NCBI RefSeq assembly: GCF_018274385.1
Contig: NZ_JAAFYZ010000014.1
Span: 1 to 64,000 of the forward strand
Source: Catenulispora pinistramenti
Lineage (GTDB): Bacteria; Actinomycetota; Actinomycetes; Streptomycetales; Catenulisporaceae
Length of the DNA stretch: 64,000 bases
Direction: 5' to 3'
Part shown: one piece after another, positions 32,541 through 41,764 of the stretch
Position numbering within the stretch: the stretch's first letter is position 1
Layout of the letters: each line of letters begins with the position of its first letter
The notes under the pieces: model-generated
Databases searched by the model: none
What the model was told of the DNA's origin: nothing
The model's input: only the letters and a program-made list of their open reading frames with translations
Position numbers and translations under genes: made by a program

Positions 32541-33480
32541 CGGCCGCGGCCGCCTCGCGCGCCTCGACGGCCTCCTTGTACAGCCGCCCGGCCCGGTACG
32601 AGGAGCGGACCAGCGGCCCGGACATGACGCCGAAGCCCATCTCCCGAGCCTCCTCGGCCAGCTCCACGAACTCCTCGGGCTTCACCCAGCGCATCACCGG
32701 GTGGTGCCGCGGCGAGGGCCGCAGGTACTGGGTGATGGTGACCAGGTCGCAGCCGGCCTCGCGCAGGTCGGCCAGGGCCTGCGAGATCTCCTCGCGCTCC
32801 TCGCCCATGCCCAGGATCAGGTTGGACTTGGTGACCAGGCCGAAGTCGCGGGCCTGGCGGATGACGTCCAGCGAGCGCTCGTAGCGGAAGCCGGGGCGGA
32901 TCTCCTTGAAGATCCGAGGCACGGTCTCGATGTTGTGCGCCAGCACCTCCGGCCGGCTGCCGAAGACCTCGGCGAGGTGTTCGGGCTTGGCGTGGAAGTC
33001 CGGGATCAGCAGTTCGACGCCGCAGCCGGGCAGCATCGCGTGGATCTGGCGGACGGTCTCGGCGTACAGCCAGGAGCCCTCGTCCTCGAGGTCGTCGCGG
33101 GCCACGCCGGTGACGGTCGCGTACTTCAGGCCCATGGTCTGCACCGACTCGGCCACGCGCCGCGGCTCGTCGGTGTCGTAGGCCTTGGGCTTGCCGGTGT
33201 CGATCTGGCAGAAGTCACAGCGCCGGGTGCACTGGTCGCCGCCGATGAGGAAGGTGGCCTCGCGATCTTCCCAGCACTCGTAGATGTTCGGACAGCCGGC
33301 CTCTTCGCACACCGTGTGCAGGCCCTCGCTGCGCACCAGGCTCTTCAGCCCGGTGTACTCCGGACCCATCTTGGCGCGGGTCTTGATCCAGCTGGGTTTC
33401 TTCTCGATGGGGACGGCGCTGTTGCGGACCTCAAGCCGGAGCAGCTTGCGGCCTTCGGGTTCTGGGGTGACGGCCGTCAC
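32527..33480 (-). CDS. lipA: Lipoyl synthase (radical SAM)
   Basis: 317 residues, normal length. It inserts two sulfur atoms into protein-bound octanoyl groups to form lipoyl cofactors of 2-oxoacid dehydrogenases and the glycine cleavage H protein. The auxiliary cluster motif C58-x4-C63-x5-C69 ([12 protein letters not shown]) and the radical-SAM motif C84-x3-C88-x2-C91 (CTRRCDFC) are intact, as is the C-terminal RSSYRAG. GTG 33480 has AAGGAG upstream. It follows lipB by 97 bases. Confidence 0.97.
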   Translation of the reverse strand: MTAVTPEPEGRKLLRLEVRNSAVPIEKKPSWIKTRAKMGPEYTGLKSLVRSEGLHTVCEEAGCPNIYECWEDREATFLIGGDQCTRRCDFCQIDTGKPKAYDTDEPRRVAESVQTMGLKYATVTGVARDDLEDEGSWLYAETVRQIHAMLPGCGVELLIPDFHAKPEHLAEVFGSRPEVLAHNIETVPRIFKEIRPGFRYERSLDVIRQARDFGLVTKSNLILGMGEEREEISQALADLREAGCDLVTITQYLRPSPRHHPVMRWVKPEEFVELAEEAREMGFGVMSGPLVRSSYRAGRLYKEAVEAREAAAAGVPA

Positions 33481-33577
33481 TTCGAGTCTCCTTGCGTCAA
33501 TCGGATACCGCGTCAGTCGGATACCGCGGAGCGCGTACCGCGCATACCTGTGATTAGCAGCCTACGGGGCGCGCGGG

Positions 33578-34387
33578 CTATTCCTTCCCGGCGCCGACGA
33601 GGCCGTACGCCTCGGAAACCACGTCGTCCAGGTGCCCGGCCACCAGCGGCGCGACCTCCTCGACCGTGATGTCCCGGCCCAGCTCGGCGGACAGCGAGGT
33701 GACGCCGGCGTTCCGGATCCCGCAGGGGATGATCTTGTCGAACCAGGCCAGGTCGACATCGCAGTTCATCGAGAAACCGTGCATGGTCACGCCCTTGGCG
33801 ACCCGCACGCCGATCTGCGCCAGCTTGCGGTCGGCCTTGCGCTGTCCGGCGTTGGACGGCGCGTACTCGGGCCCGGCCAGCCGGGGGTCGAACTCTTCGT
33901 CGTCGTCCACCGGCGCGCCGACGGTCTTCAGCCGCAGGTTCAGGCCGCCCAGGTCCTGGCGCTCGATCTCATCGCCCAGGATCCACACGCCGCTGCGGCC
34001 GTGGATCCGGGTGGCCTGCGGCAGGCCCAGGTCGGCACAGGTTCGCAGCAGTGCTTCTTCCAGCCGCCGGACGTGGCCCACCACGTCCATCGCCTCCGGC
34101 AGCCGCAGGATCGGGTAGCCGACCAGCTGGCCGGGGCCGTGGAAGGTGATGCGGCCGCCGCGGTCGACGTCGATGACCGGGGTGCCGTCGGTGGGTCGCT
34201 CCTCGGGGGCGGAGCGGCGTCCGGCCGTGAACACCGGGGGGTGCTCCAGCAGGATCAGGGTGTCGTCGATCTCGTCGGCGACCCGTCGGGCGTGGACCTC
34301 GCGCTGGAGATCCCACGCGGCCAGATACGGAACGGCCTCCGCGCCGAAGCCGGCGCGGAGGACCGAGATTCCACGTTCGTCAGACAC
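33578..34387 (-). CDS. lipB: Octanoyl-[ACP]:protein octanoyltransferase
   Basis: 269 residues. LipB transfers octanoate from ACP to lipoyl domains for LipA. The signature [17 protein letters not shown] is present, with catalytic Cys222 ([13 protein letters not shown]) and Lys188 ([10 protein letters not shown]). Residues about 140-187 form an extra, charged insert between the RSGVWI strand and the catalytic Lys compared with enterobacterial LipB, as seen in actinobacterial relatives. It is upstream of lipA in the same operon. Confidence 0.95.
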   Translation of the reverse strand: MSDERGISVLRAGFGAEAVPYLAAWDLQREVHARRVADEIDDTLILLEHPPVFTAGRRSAPEERPTDGTPVIDVDRGGRITFHGPGQLVGYPILRLPEAMDVVGHVRRLEEALLRTCADLGLPQATRIHGRSGVWILGDEIERQDLGGLNLRLKTVGAPVDDDEEFDPRLAGPEYAPSNAGQRKADRKLAQIGVRVAKGVTMHGFSMNCDVDLAWFDKIIPCGIRNAGVTSLSAELGRDITVEEVAPLVAGHLDDVVSEAYGLVGAGKE

Positions 34388-34424
34388 CCCTCAAGGGTAC
34401 GCCTGGTTCTTACCGCCCCTGCTG

Positions 34425-36194
34425 CTACTGGGTCGGGGTGGTCGCCAGCACACCGAGGGTGACGTTGACGGTCGTGGTGGAGCCGTTGCGGGAGTAGGTG
34501 ATCGGGACGGTGTCGCCCGGCCGGTGCGAGCGCACCGCGGCCGCCACGTCCTGGTAGGAGTACACCAGGCGGTCGCCGATCTTGGTTATCACGTCGCCGG
34601 CCTTCAGGCCCGCCTTGTCGGCCGGGGCGCCGGCGGTGACCTGCTCCACCTTGTAGCCGGTCGCGGTGCGGGTGGTGGTGTCGCTCTGGCCGTTCTGCGC
34701 CACACCCAGCGACGCGATCTGCGCCGGCTTGCCCTGGGCCAGGGCGTCCACGATGGGCAGCGCCTCGGAGATCGGGATCGCGAAGCCCAGGCCGATGGAG
34801 CCGGCCTGCGAGCTGCCGCCGCCCAGACCGCCGGAGCTCTGGTCGTTGGAGGCGATCGCGGAGTTGATGCCGATCACGTTGCCCTCCATGTCCACCAGCG
34901 GGCCGCCGGAGTTCCCGGGGTTGATCGCGGCGTCGGTCTGGACCGCGTCCAGGACCACGGTGCTGCCGTTCTCCGCCTGGGTCTCCACCGGCCGGTTCAG
35001 GGCACTGACGATGCCGGAGGTGACGGTGCTGGTCAGGCCGAGCGGCGAGCCGATCGCCACCACCTGCTGGCCGACCTGCAGGTTCTTGGAGTCGGCGAAG
35101 GAGGCCTTGGTCAGCCCGGAGACGCCGTCGACCTTTATCACCGCGAGGTCGGCCAGCGGCTCGTCGCCGACGATGTGCGCGTTGGCGGTCCGGCCGTCGC
35201 TGAAGGTGACGGTGATGGTCGCCGCGCCGCCGCCGCTGCTGCCCCCGCTGTTCCCGCCGCTACCGCCGCTGTTCCCGCCACTGCCACCCCCGAACGGGTT
35301 GCCGTTGCCGTTGCCATTGCCGTTCTGGCTGGAGCTGCCGGTGTTCTGGTTCGGGTCGGCGGCGGCGATCACGTGGTTGTTGGTGACGATCAGGCCGTCC
35401 GAGCTGTAGATGATGCCCGTGCCCTCGTCGCCGCTGCCGTTGCCTTGGCTGACCTGGATGTCCACCACGCTCGGCATCACGTGCGCGGAGACCTGGGTGA
35501 CGCTGCCGGGGGTGCTCAGCGCGGTGTTGTTGGTGTTCAGGGGGGAGCGCGAGCTGGAGGCGGCCGTGTCGGAGGAGGAGCTGTTGTTGTCCTTGGCCGC
35601 GTAGGTGACCGCGGTGCCGATGCCGCCGCCGATCAGCCCGGCGACCAGGGCCACGGCGACCAGCATCTTGCCGGCGCCGAGCGAGGAGCGCTGGGAGGTG
35701 GCGACGGGGGGAGAGTAGGGCGGGAAGGCCGTGCCGTCCGAGGGCGCGGCCCAGTTCGGCGGGGGCGTCGGGCCGGGGCCGAGGTGGCCGCCCAGGCCCG
35801 GCTGCGGCGCCTGCTGGCCCGGCGCGCCCTGGCCGAACGCGGCGCCGGGCTGGGTCTGCGGCTGGATCGGGGGCTGCGGCTGGGCCTGGGGCTGCGGTGC
35901 CTGCGGGGCCGGGCCCGACTGTGCCTGGTACCCGCCGGCGGCCGGGTCCGGCGGGGCCGGGACCGCGGGCTGGATCAGGGTCGCGTCCGGCTCTCCCGGG
36001 ACGGGCTGCGACGCCGCGGTCGGCGGGAGCGCGTCCTGCTGCGGGAGCATTGCCTGGGGGTCCTGAGCCCCGGAGCCGCTGGGCGCGGCGGGGTTCGCGC
36101 CGAAGCTTGCGCGCACGTCCTGGTCCGCCGCTTCGTTGGCGCCGTTGTCGCCCAGGCCGCCGACGCCGCCTGCGTTGCTCGAGGGTTCGTTCAT
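34425..36194 (-). CDS. pepD: HtrA-like membrane serine protease with PDZ (PepD type)
   Basis: 589 residues. A long Pro/Gln/Gly-rich cytoplasmic region (1-170) precedes one membrane helix (about 176-199). The trypsin-like domain follows with catalytic His274 (TNNHVIAAA), Asp349 (PLADLAVIKVD) and Ser429 (INPGNSGGPLVD). A Gly/Asn/Ser-rich loop (about 284-323) sits between His and Asp. One PDZ domain ends the protein (about 490-585). It acts on misfolded proteins outside the membrane. It lies 214 bases downstream of the mprB-like kinase, as pepD does in mycobacteria; a hairpin in between suggests partly separate expression. No strong ribosome site is seen. Confidence 0.93.
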   Translation of the reverse strand: MNEPSSNAGGVGGLGDNGANEAADQDVRASFGANPAAPSGSGAQDPQAMLPQQDALPPTAASQPVPGEPDATLIQPAVPAPPDPAAGGYQAQSGPAPQAPQPQAQPQPPIQPQTQPGAAFGQGAPGQQAPQPGLGGHLGPGPTPPPNWAAPSDGTAFPPYSPPVATSQRSSLGAGKMLVAVALVAGLIGGGIGTAVTYAAKDNNSSSSDTAASSSRSPLNTNNTALSTPGSVTQVSAHVMPSVVDIQVSQGNGSGDEGTGIIYSSDGLIVTNNHVIAAADPNQNTGSSSQNGNGNGNGNPFGGGSGGNSGGSGGNSGGSSGGGAATITVTFSDGRTANAHIVGDEPLADLAVIKVDGVSGLTKASFADSKNLQVGQQVVAIGSPLGLTSTVTSGIVSALNRPVETQAENGSTVVLDAVQTDAAINPGNSGGPLVDMEGNVIGINSAIASNDQSSGGLGGGSSQAGSIGLGFAIPISEALPIVDALAQGKPAQIASLGVAQNGQSDTTTRTATGYKVEQVTAGAPADKAGLKAGDVITKIGDRLVYSYQDVAAAVRSHRPGDTVPITYSRNGSTTTVNVTLGVLATTPTQ

Positions 36195-36354
36195 GAGGAG
36201 GAGCTTCGCCTGTTCACCTTAAATGCTGCTGAGACCCGGACAAGAGGTGACCGAAAAAGGAGGGCCGCGTACCCCTGTGTTTCCACAGGTACGGGTCCTG
36301 TTGGGTAACGACTTGGGTAACGACCATATGCGGTACTTGCTTTAAGAACGGCAT

Positions 36355-36386
36355 CAGGCGCGTTCGCCCATAGGGGAACGCGCCTG
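36355..36386. terminator. Hairpin between mprB and pepD
   Basis: Perfect 11-bp arms 36355-36365 and 36376-36386 (CAGGCGCGTTC) just beyond the kinase stop codon. It may end the mprAB transcript or attenuate readthrough into pepD. Confidence 0.7.
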
Positions 36387-36408
36387 TGAGGTGCCACTCA
36401 GGTTCCGC

Positions 36409-37965
36409 TTAAGAACCCGCTGCCGAGCCGCTGCTAGTCGAGTCGGCGTCCTCGGTCGGCCGCCCGGGGAGCCACAGTCCGAGCAGCGCCCCGCCGCTCG
36501 GCGCCCGCGCCGCCGCGACCCGGCCGCCGTGGTTCTCGGCGGCCTGCCGCACGATGGCCAGGCCCAGCCCGGAGCCCGGCATGGTGCGGGCCTCGGTGGA
36601 GCGGTAGAAGCGCTCGAAGACGTGCGGCATGTCCTCTTCGGCGATGCCCGGACCCTGGTCCGAGACCTGGAGCAAGCCGTCGGCCAGGCGCACCGTGACG
36701 GTCCCGTCCTCCGGGCTCCATTTGCCGGCGTTGTCCAGCAGGTTCGTCACGGCGCGCTCCAGCGCCGCCGGATCGCCTTCCAGGAACCAGGGCTGGAGCT
36801 GGATGTCGAACTTCAGTCCCGGGGCCCGCCTGCGGACCCGGTCCACGGCCTGCCGCACCACGTCGCCCAGGTTCACCGGCTCCGGCGCGGCCTGCGGCTT
36901 GGCGTCGCGGGAGAGCTCGACCAGGTCGCCGACCAGCACCGAGAGCTCTTCCATCTGGGCCCGGACGTCGGCGATGAGCTCGGACCGGTCGGCGTCGCTG
37001 ATCCGCGGCGGGCCCGAACCGGGCGCGGCGTGTTCGGACTCGCCGCCGCCGAAGACCTGGGAGAGCAGGTCGATGTTGGTGCGCATCGAGGTCAGCGGGG
37101 TGCGCAGCTCGTGGCCGGCGTCGGCGATCAGGCGTCGTTGATGGTCCTGCGAGCGGGCCAGCGCGGTCAGCATGCTGTTGAAGCTGGTGGCCAGCCGGGC
37201 CAGCTCGTCGGTGCCCTGGACCTCGATCGGGCGCAGGTCGCCGGTCCGGGCCACGTACTCGGTGGCCTCGGTGAGCCGGTCCACCGGGCGCAGGCCGGCC
37301 CGGCCGACGGTGATGCCCGCGCTGCCGGCGACCGCGATGCCGGCGATGCCGACCAGTATGGAGACCAGGCTGAGCCGGCTGAGGGTCTGCTGGGTGTCGT
37401 GCATGGACTGCGCGAGCAGGAGGGCCTGGCGGGTCCCGGGGGAGTACTCGCTCGGCGGCACCGGCACGGTGATCGCCCGGGCCTTGGTGCCGTCGCCGAA
37501 GACGATGGTCCGGAAGTTGCTGGCGGTCCCGCCGGCCTGCGCGACCGCGACGTCGGCCGGGATCGGCTGCACCGACGGGATGACCGTCGACGGCGCGATG
37601 TAGTTGATCACGCCGTCGCTGTCGAAGACCACGACCTCGGTGTCCGTGTACAAGGGCACGTCGAGATTGCCCTTGACCTGGAGCTTGGTCTGGTTGTCCT
37701 CCTGGATCTGCACCTCTTTGGCGATCTGGGTGGCGTGGCTGCTCAGCGTGGTGTCCATCTGGCTCAGGATCTGGTTCCGCACCGTCACCCAGCCCGCGAT
37801 CGAGGCCAGCGCCACGCTCAGCCCCACCGCGACCATCACCAGCGCGGTGATCCGGGTCCGCAGCGGGACGTGCGACATCACCTCCGTGATCTTCGCGCGC
37901 AACCGTTCGTAGGGTCCCAGGTGCTCCTCGGATTCCGGGTGTTCAGCAGTGATCAGAGGGTTCAC
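36409..37965 (-). CDS. mprB: Sensor histidine kinase, MprB-like
   Basis: 518 residues: helix 1 (about 38-60), an extracytoplasmic sensor of about 135 residues, helix 2 (about 196-218), a HAMP linker to about 272, the dimerisation box with phospho-acceptor His285 ([14 protein letters not shown]), and the ATPase domain with N, G1 and G2 boxes ([36 protein letters not shown]). MprB relatives sense cell-envelope and detergent stress. The start overlaps the regulator's stop by 4 bases. Confidence 0.93.
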   Translation of the reverse strand: MNPLITAEHPESEEHLGPYERLRAKITEVMSHVPLRTRITALVMVAVGLSVALASIAGWVTVRNQILSQMDTTLSSHATQIAKEVQIQEDNQTKLQVKGNLDVPLYTDTEVVVFDSDGVINYIAPSTVIPSVQPIPADVAVAQAGGTASNFRTIVFGDGTKARAITVPVPPSEYSPGTRQALLLAQSMHDTQQTLSRLSLVSILVGIAGIAVAGSAGITVGRAGLRPVDRLTEATEYVARTGDLRPIEVQGTDELARLATSFNSMLTALARSQDHQRRLIADAGHELRTPLTSMRTNIDLLSQVFGGGESEHAAPGSGPPRISDADRSELIADVRAQMEELSVLVGDLVELSRDAKPQAAPEPVNLGDVVRQAVDRVRRRAPGLKFDIQLQPWFLEGDPAALERAVTNLLDNAGKWSPEDGTVTVRLADGLLQVSDQGPGIAEEDMPHVFERFYRSTEARTMPGSGLGLAIVRQAAENHGGRVAAARAPSGGALLGLWLPGRPTEDADSTSSGSAAGS

Positions 37966-38651
37966 GGTGCCGTCTCACGCAGGGAGTACCCCACCCCGCG
38001 GACCGTGTGGATCAGGCGGGGCAGTTCGTCGGCCTCGGTCTTGCGGCGCAGGTAGCCGACGTAGACCTCGAGCGAGTTGGCGGTGGTCGGGAAGTCGTAG
38101 CCCCAGACCTCTTCCAGGATCTGGGCCCGGGTCAGGACCTGCCGGGGGTGCCGCATCAGCAGCTCCAGCAGGTTGAACTCGGTGCGGGTCAGGCGCACCG
38201 GCTTGCCGGCCCGGGTCACCTCGCGGGTGGCCGGGTCCAGGGTGAGGTCGGCGAAGGCCAGCGGGGCGTCGGACTGGTCGGCCAGGCTGCCCTGGGTGCG
38301 GCGCAGCAGCGCGCGCAGCCGGGCCAGCAACTCCTCCAGCGCGAACGGCTTGGGGAGGTAGTCGTCGGCGCCGGCGTCCAGGCCGGCCACCCGGTCCGGG
38401 ACCGCGTCGCGCGCGGTGAGTAGCAGGACCGGCAGGTCCTCGCCGGCCGAGCGCAGCCGGCGGCAGGTCTCCAGGCCGTCCAGCCGGGGCATCATGACGT
38501 CGAGCACGACGGCGTCCGGCCGCCGCTTCGCGATCGCTTCCAGTGCCGCCAGCCCGTCGGCCGCCAGCTCGACCTCGTAGCCGTTGAAGGCCAGCGAGCG
38601 GCGCAGCGAGTCCCGGACCGCCTGATCGTCGTCCACCACGAGGATGTGCAT
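37962..38651 (-). CDS. mprA: OmpR-family response regulator, MprA-like
   Basis: 229 residues. Receiver domain with Asp51 as phosphorylation site ([13 protein letters not shown]), acidic pocket in VVDDDQ and Lys in LPKPF; C-terminal winged helix ([20 protein letters not shown] ... [11 protein letters not shown]). It forms a coupled pair with the kinase downstream (ATGA overlap). A 19-bp direct-repeat site resembling an MprA box lies 20-40 bases upstream, consistent with autoregulation. Confidence 0.95.
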   Translation of the reverse strand: MHILVVDDDQAVRDSLRRSLAFNGYEVELAADGLAALEAIAKRRPDAVVLDVMMPRLDGLETCRRLRSAGEDLPVLLLTARDAVPDRVAGLDAGADDYLPKPFALEELLARLRALLRRTQGSLADQSDAPLAFADLTLDPATREVTRAGKPVRLTRTEFNLLELLMRHPRQVLTRAQILEEVWGYDFPTTANSLEVYVGYLRRKTEADELPRLIHTVRGVGYSLRETAP

Positions 38652-38671
38652 GGCCGCATTCTGCCCCTCTC

Positions 38672-38690
38672 GGTTGAGAAGACGCTGAGA
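38672..38690 (-). promoter_or_regulatory. MprA-box-like direct repeat
   Basis: On the minus strand TCTCAGCG-TCT-TCTCAACC: two 8-bp units with starts 11 bp apart, 19 bp in total, matching the size and layout described for the mycobacterial MprA box. It lies 20 bases upstream of mprA. Confidence 0.55.
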
Positions 38691-38761
38691 TCATGCCGAT
38701 GTTTTTCCAGACGGCCGCCTTGCCGTCGCGCATGCGGATTAGTCCGTTAGAGGGATACGCG

Positions 38762-38787
38762 TTATCCACAACCCCGGTTTATCCACA
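38762..38787 (+). promoter_or_regulatory. Two DnaA-box-like sequences
   Basis: TTATCCACA occurs twice in the same orientation, at 38762-38770 and 38779-38787, 17 bp apart, in the intergenic region before the DUF4192 gene. The sequence is the classical E. coli DnaA box; Streptomyces boxes usually read TTGTCCACA. No oriC genes are near, so a regulatory or titration role is more likely than an origin. Confidence 0.5.
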
Positions 38788-38840
38788 GTCGGTCATGTCT
38801 TGGTCGCGCTCCGTACCCGCGAATCGGCACAGTAGCGGTC

Positions 38841-40826
38841 ATGGATCACGACCTCACCTCCGCCCCCGGAGCCGCGGCCCCCGCCGCCGGCCTCCGGCCC
38901 GGCGGCCCCGATACCGGCGGCGCCGCATCCGGAGCCGAATCCGGAGCCCAGCGCCCGCCCCGGCCGCGCAGTGCGCGCGGCGGGATCCCGGGCCAGGCCG
39001 GCGGCGGCGCGGGTGGCGGGGGCGGTGCGAGTGGAAGTGCTGATGTCGGGAGTGCCGATGTTGGCAGTGCCGATGTCGGCAGTGCCGATGGCGGCACCGC
39101 CGACCAGGGAGCGACCGCCGAGGCCGCCGCCGGCCCGGTCAGCACCGTCCGCCTGGCCTCCCCCGGCTCGGTGGTCGCCTCGATCCCGTTCCTGTTCGGC
39201 TTCCACCCGGAGAACAGCCTGGTGATCCTGGGCATCAGCCATTCGGCCGAAGGCGGCAGCTTCATCCGGCACGGCGTCCGCATCGACCTGGACCAGGTCC
39301 GCGGCCAGGAACGCGGCACCGCCCTGGAACTCGCGGCCCGGCTGCGCGACCAGGATGCTGACATCGCCATCCTGGTCGCCTTCGGCCCGCGCGCCGCGAC
39401 CGGCGCCAAGGCCCGCCCCGACCACTGCCGCAAACTGATGGCCGCGTTCCGCGCCCAGCTCGAGGCGGCGGCCAGCGAGGAACGCGTCACCGTCGTCGAC
39501 GCCCTCTACAGCGCCAACGGCCGCTGGTGGTCCTACATGTGCCGCAACAACCGCTGCTGCCCGGCGGCCGGCACCGTGGTCCCGGCCGAGGCCCCCGCCG
39601 CTCTGGCCGGCGCCTTCGCGACCCGCGGCCACACGGTCTACGCCAGCCGCGAAGCCCTCGACGCCACCTTGGACCCCTACCCGCCGGAAGCCCTGGCCCG
39701 TACCGCCGAGGCCGCCGAACACCTGGACCCCACCTGGTACGACACCGACGCCGGCCTGGCCGACGCCCGCCGTCTGATGGACGTCCTCCTGGCCCGCTGC
39801 GGCCCCGACACCGAGCCGGCCACATCCCGCGCCCCCCGAACCGACGGCCCCCGCGCCGGCCGCCGGGGCCTGTCCGACAGCGCCACCACGGCCCTCGCCG
39901 GCCGATCGGGCCGCGCGGCTGATGCCGCGGCCTCGTCATCGGATGACGCTTCTGGCGTCGGCGGTTCCGACTCGCAGCCTCATGACGGCTTCAGCGGTTC
40001 GGCGGCGAGTCCGTCCTCCCGGTCGGATGCCGATGACGGTCCCGCATCTCCGGGCTCTGCCTTCGGCAGCTCTGCGTTCGACGGCTCTGCGTTTGATGGT
40101 TCGGCGTTTGATGGTTCGGCGTTTGATGGTTCTGGCTCCGACAGCTCTCCCGCCGACCAGTCCGAGCCGCGCCCCCCGCACTCCACCGGTGCCGTCATCC
40201 CGGCGGCTCGCAACTCCCGCCGGGTCAGCAACCGCATTCCGTCGCTCGCCGGCAAGTCCGAGGGCGTGCCGCTCGGTGCGCTCGCCGAGCCGCCCGGCTC
40301 GTTGCTCGCACCGCCGGTCATCACCGACGGCGAGGCGGCCGAGCTGCTGATCGCGCTGCTCAACTGGCGGGTGCGCGACTACCTGGCGTGCGCCGCCGCG
40401 ACCGTGGACTCCGCCGGGCGGCTGCTGCGCCTCGGCGCCGAGTTGGCCCGGCGCGCGCCCCATCCTGAGCTTCGCCTCGCCCCCTACGCGCTGGCCGCGT
40501 GGGCGGCGTGGGCGATCGGCCGGCCCGCCATCGCGCAGTGTGCGGTGGATCGGGCGCTGGCCATTGATTCCGAGTACAAGTTCGCCTCGCTGATCCGCGC
40601 CGGCCTGCACCACGCCATCGACGGCGAGGGCGTGCGCGAGTCCGCCGCCAGTACGCGGCGCGACCTGTTCGGCGAGGCCGCCGTCGAATCCGACACCGTC
40701 GCCGGTTTCGACAACGGCGCCGGTTTTGACAGTTCAGATCCGGACTCCGCTCCGGCCCCGATCCCTTCTCCCCGCTCCACCGAAAACGTCCCCACCGAAT
40801 CCGGAACCGATCTGGAGATCCCATGA
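38841..40826 (+). CDS. DUF4192 protein with low-complexity inserts
   Basis: 661 residues. DUF4192 sequence starts near residue 95 (VSTVRLASPGSVVASIPFLF, GFHPENSLVILG) and continues to about 330 (RWWSYMCRNNRCCPAAGT), then resumes at about 490-620 (DGEAAELLIALLNWRVRDYL ... ALAAWAAWAIGRPAIAQCAV, ALAIDSEYKFASLI). Between lie about 160 residues of Ser/Asp/Gly-rich sequence with four SAFDG repeats, and the N-terminus has SADVG repeats. Other DUF4192 proteins are about 350-400 residues, so the length comes from these inserts. Function unknown. The stop overlaps the next start by 4 bases. Confidence 0.87.
   Translation: MDHDLTSAPGAAAPAAGLRPGGPDTGGAASGAESGAQRPPRPRSARGGIPGQAGGGAGGGGGASGSADVGSADVGSADVGSADGGTADQGATAEAAAGPVSTVRLASPGSVVASIPFLFGFHPENSLVILGISHSAEGGSFIRHGVRIDLDQVRGQERGTALELAARLRDQDADIAILVAFGPRAATGAKARPDHCRKLMAAFRAQLEAAASEERVTVVDALYSANGRWWSYMCRNNRCCPAAGTVVPAEAPAALAGAFATRGHTVYASREALDATLDPYPPEALARTAEAAEHLDPTWYDTDAGLADARRLMDVLLARCGPDTEPATSRAPRTDGPRAGRRGLSDSATTALAGRSGRAADAAASSSDDASGVGGSDSQPHDGFSGSAASPSSRSDADDGPASPGSAFGSSAFDGSAFDGSAFDGSAFDGSGSDSSPADQSEPRPPHSTGAVIPAARNSRRVSNRIPSLAGKSEGVPLGALAEPPGSLLAPPVITDGEAAELLIALLNWRVRDYLACAAATVDSAGRLLRLGAELARRAPHPELRLAPYALAAWAAWAIGRPAIAQCAVDRALAIDSEYKFASLIRAGLHHAIDGEGVRESAASTRRDLFGEAAVESDTVAGFDNGAGFDSSDPDSAPAPIPSPRSTENVPTESGTDLEIP
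40071..40130 (+). repeat. Four 15-bp repeats inside the DUF4192 gene
   Basis: Units at 40071, 40086, 40101 and 40116 each encode Ser-Ala-Phe-Asp-Gly; the last two are identical. Codon use in the later units (TTT, GAT, GGT) is unusually A/T-ending for this genome, suggesting recent expansion by slippage. Confidence 0.85.
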
Positions 40827-41764
40827 ACCGCATAGAGCAAGTCGCCCCGCCGGCCCCGGCGCAGCAGCCGCAGCCCCGCCTTCCCCGGGCCCTGGCCGAC
40901 GTTCGGCGTCGAGCCGCACACGCCCTGTTCCAGCCCCGTGCGACGCCGACCCGTACCCGGCGTGGCACCACCGGTCTCGCCGTCGCGATCGCGGTGCTCG
41001 CCGTGCCGATGCTGCCGAACCCGGCCCTCGGTGCCGCGTCGACCGGCGCCGATCCGGTCAAGCCCAGCGCACCGCAGGCCCGGCACCACCTGAACCACGA
41101 CCGCGTCGAGCCCGAGCCGGGCACCATGACCGTCCAAGAATGGGCGGCCTCCGGCTGGACACTCACCGTCCCGGACCACCCGGCCGACATGGGTCTGCTG
41201 GGCCACATCCTGGCCACCCGCCACCACGGCCACTACGTCCCGTGGCTCGCCGAGCCTGCCCTCGTGGCCCACGCCAACGCCGGCCCCGGCGTCCCCGCTA
41301 CCGCGACCGGCGTCCCCGCCAACGGCCGCCGGCCGGTGATCGACGCCTTCCGGGTATCCCACACCAGTCCCCGTGCGGAGGAGCTGTACACCCCAGAGTC
41401 GCAGGCTGCTGCCGGCCTGACGTCCGCCCCTGCGGCCCGCTCCCGAACCCTCCCGAACCCGCTGGTCCCGGCCGCGAGACCGGCCAACACCAAGCAGATG
41501 CTGGTGGCGGGCAGGCAATCCGCCGATATCCCCGACATCCCCGGCGGCGTCGCGGCCCGATCGTCCGCGCCTCAGTCGCACCAGGCATCGGCCGCGGCCG
41601 ACCCGTCGGCGTCCCCGTGTCTGCGCGAGGCCTCCGTGGCCGGCAACGACCGCCAGATGGTGGCGCACCTGCACCCGGCCACGGACGCCATGGACGTCGT
41701 CGTCACCCACCGCCGCACCCCTTGTACGGCGATGGTCGACTACCTGTCCCAGGCCCGCGCCTGA
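40823..41764 (+). CDS. Exported protein of unknown function
   Basis: 313 residues, coupled to the DUF4192 gene by an ATGA overlap. A basic N-terminus (RRGTTGLAVAIAVLAVPMLP) contains one hydrophobic segment at about 48-65, suggesting a signal anchor or long signal peptide. The region 95-135 (TMTVQEWAASGWTLTVPDHP ... HILATRHHGHYVPW) looks like a compact domain; the rest is Pro/Ala-rich with two late cysteines. No family is recognised. The 3' end overlaps the convergent cytochrome gene by 25 bases. Confidence 0.7.
   Translation: MNRIEQVAPPAPAQQPQPRLPRALADVRRRAAHALFQPRATPTRTRRGTTGLAVAIAVLAVPMLPNPALGAASTGADPVKPSAPQARHHLNHDRVEPEPGTMTVQEWAASGWTLTVPDHPADMGLLGHILATRHHGHYVPWLAEPALVAHANAGPGVPATATGVPANGRRPVIDAFRVSHTSPRAEELYTPESQAAAGLTSAPAARSRTLPNPLVPAARPANTKQMLVAGRQSADIPDIPGGVAARSSAPQSHQASAAADPSASPCLREASVAGNDRQMVAHLHPATDAMDVVVTHRRTPCTAMVDYLSQARA

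Noticed and set aside
38762-38787. Chromosomal replication origin
   Set aside because: Only two DnaA boxes and none of dnaA, dnaN, recF, gyrB or rpmH nearby.
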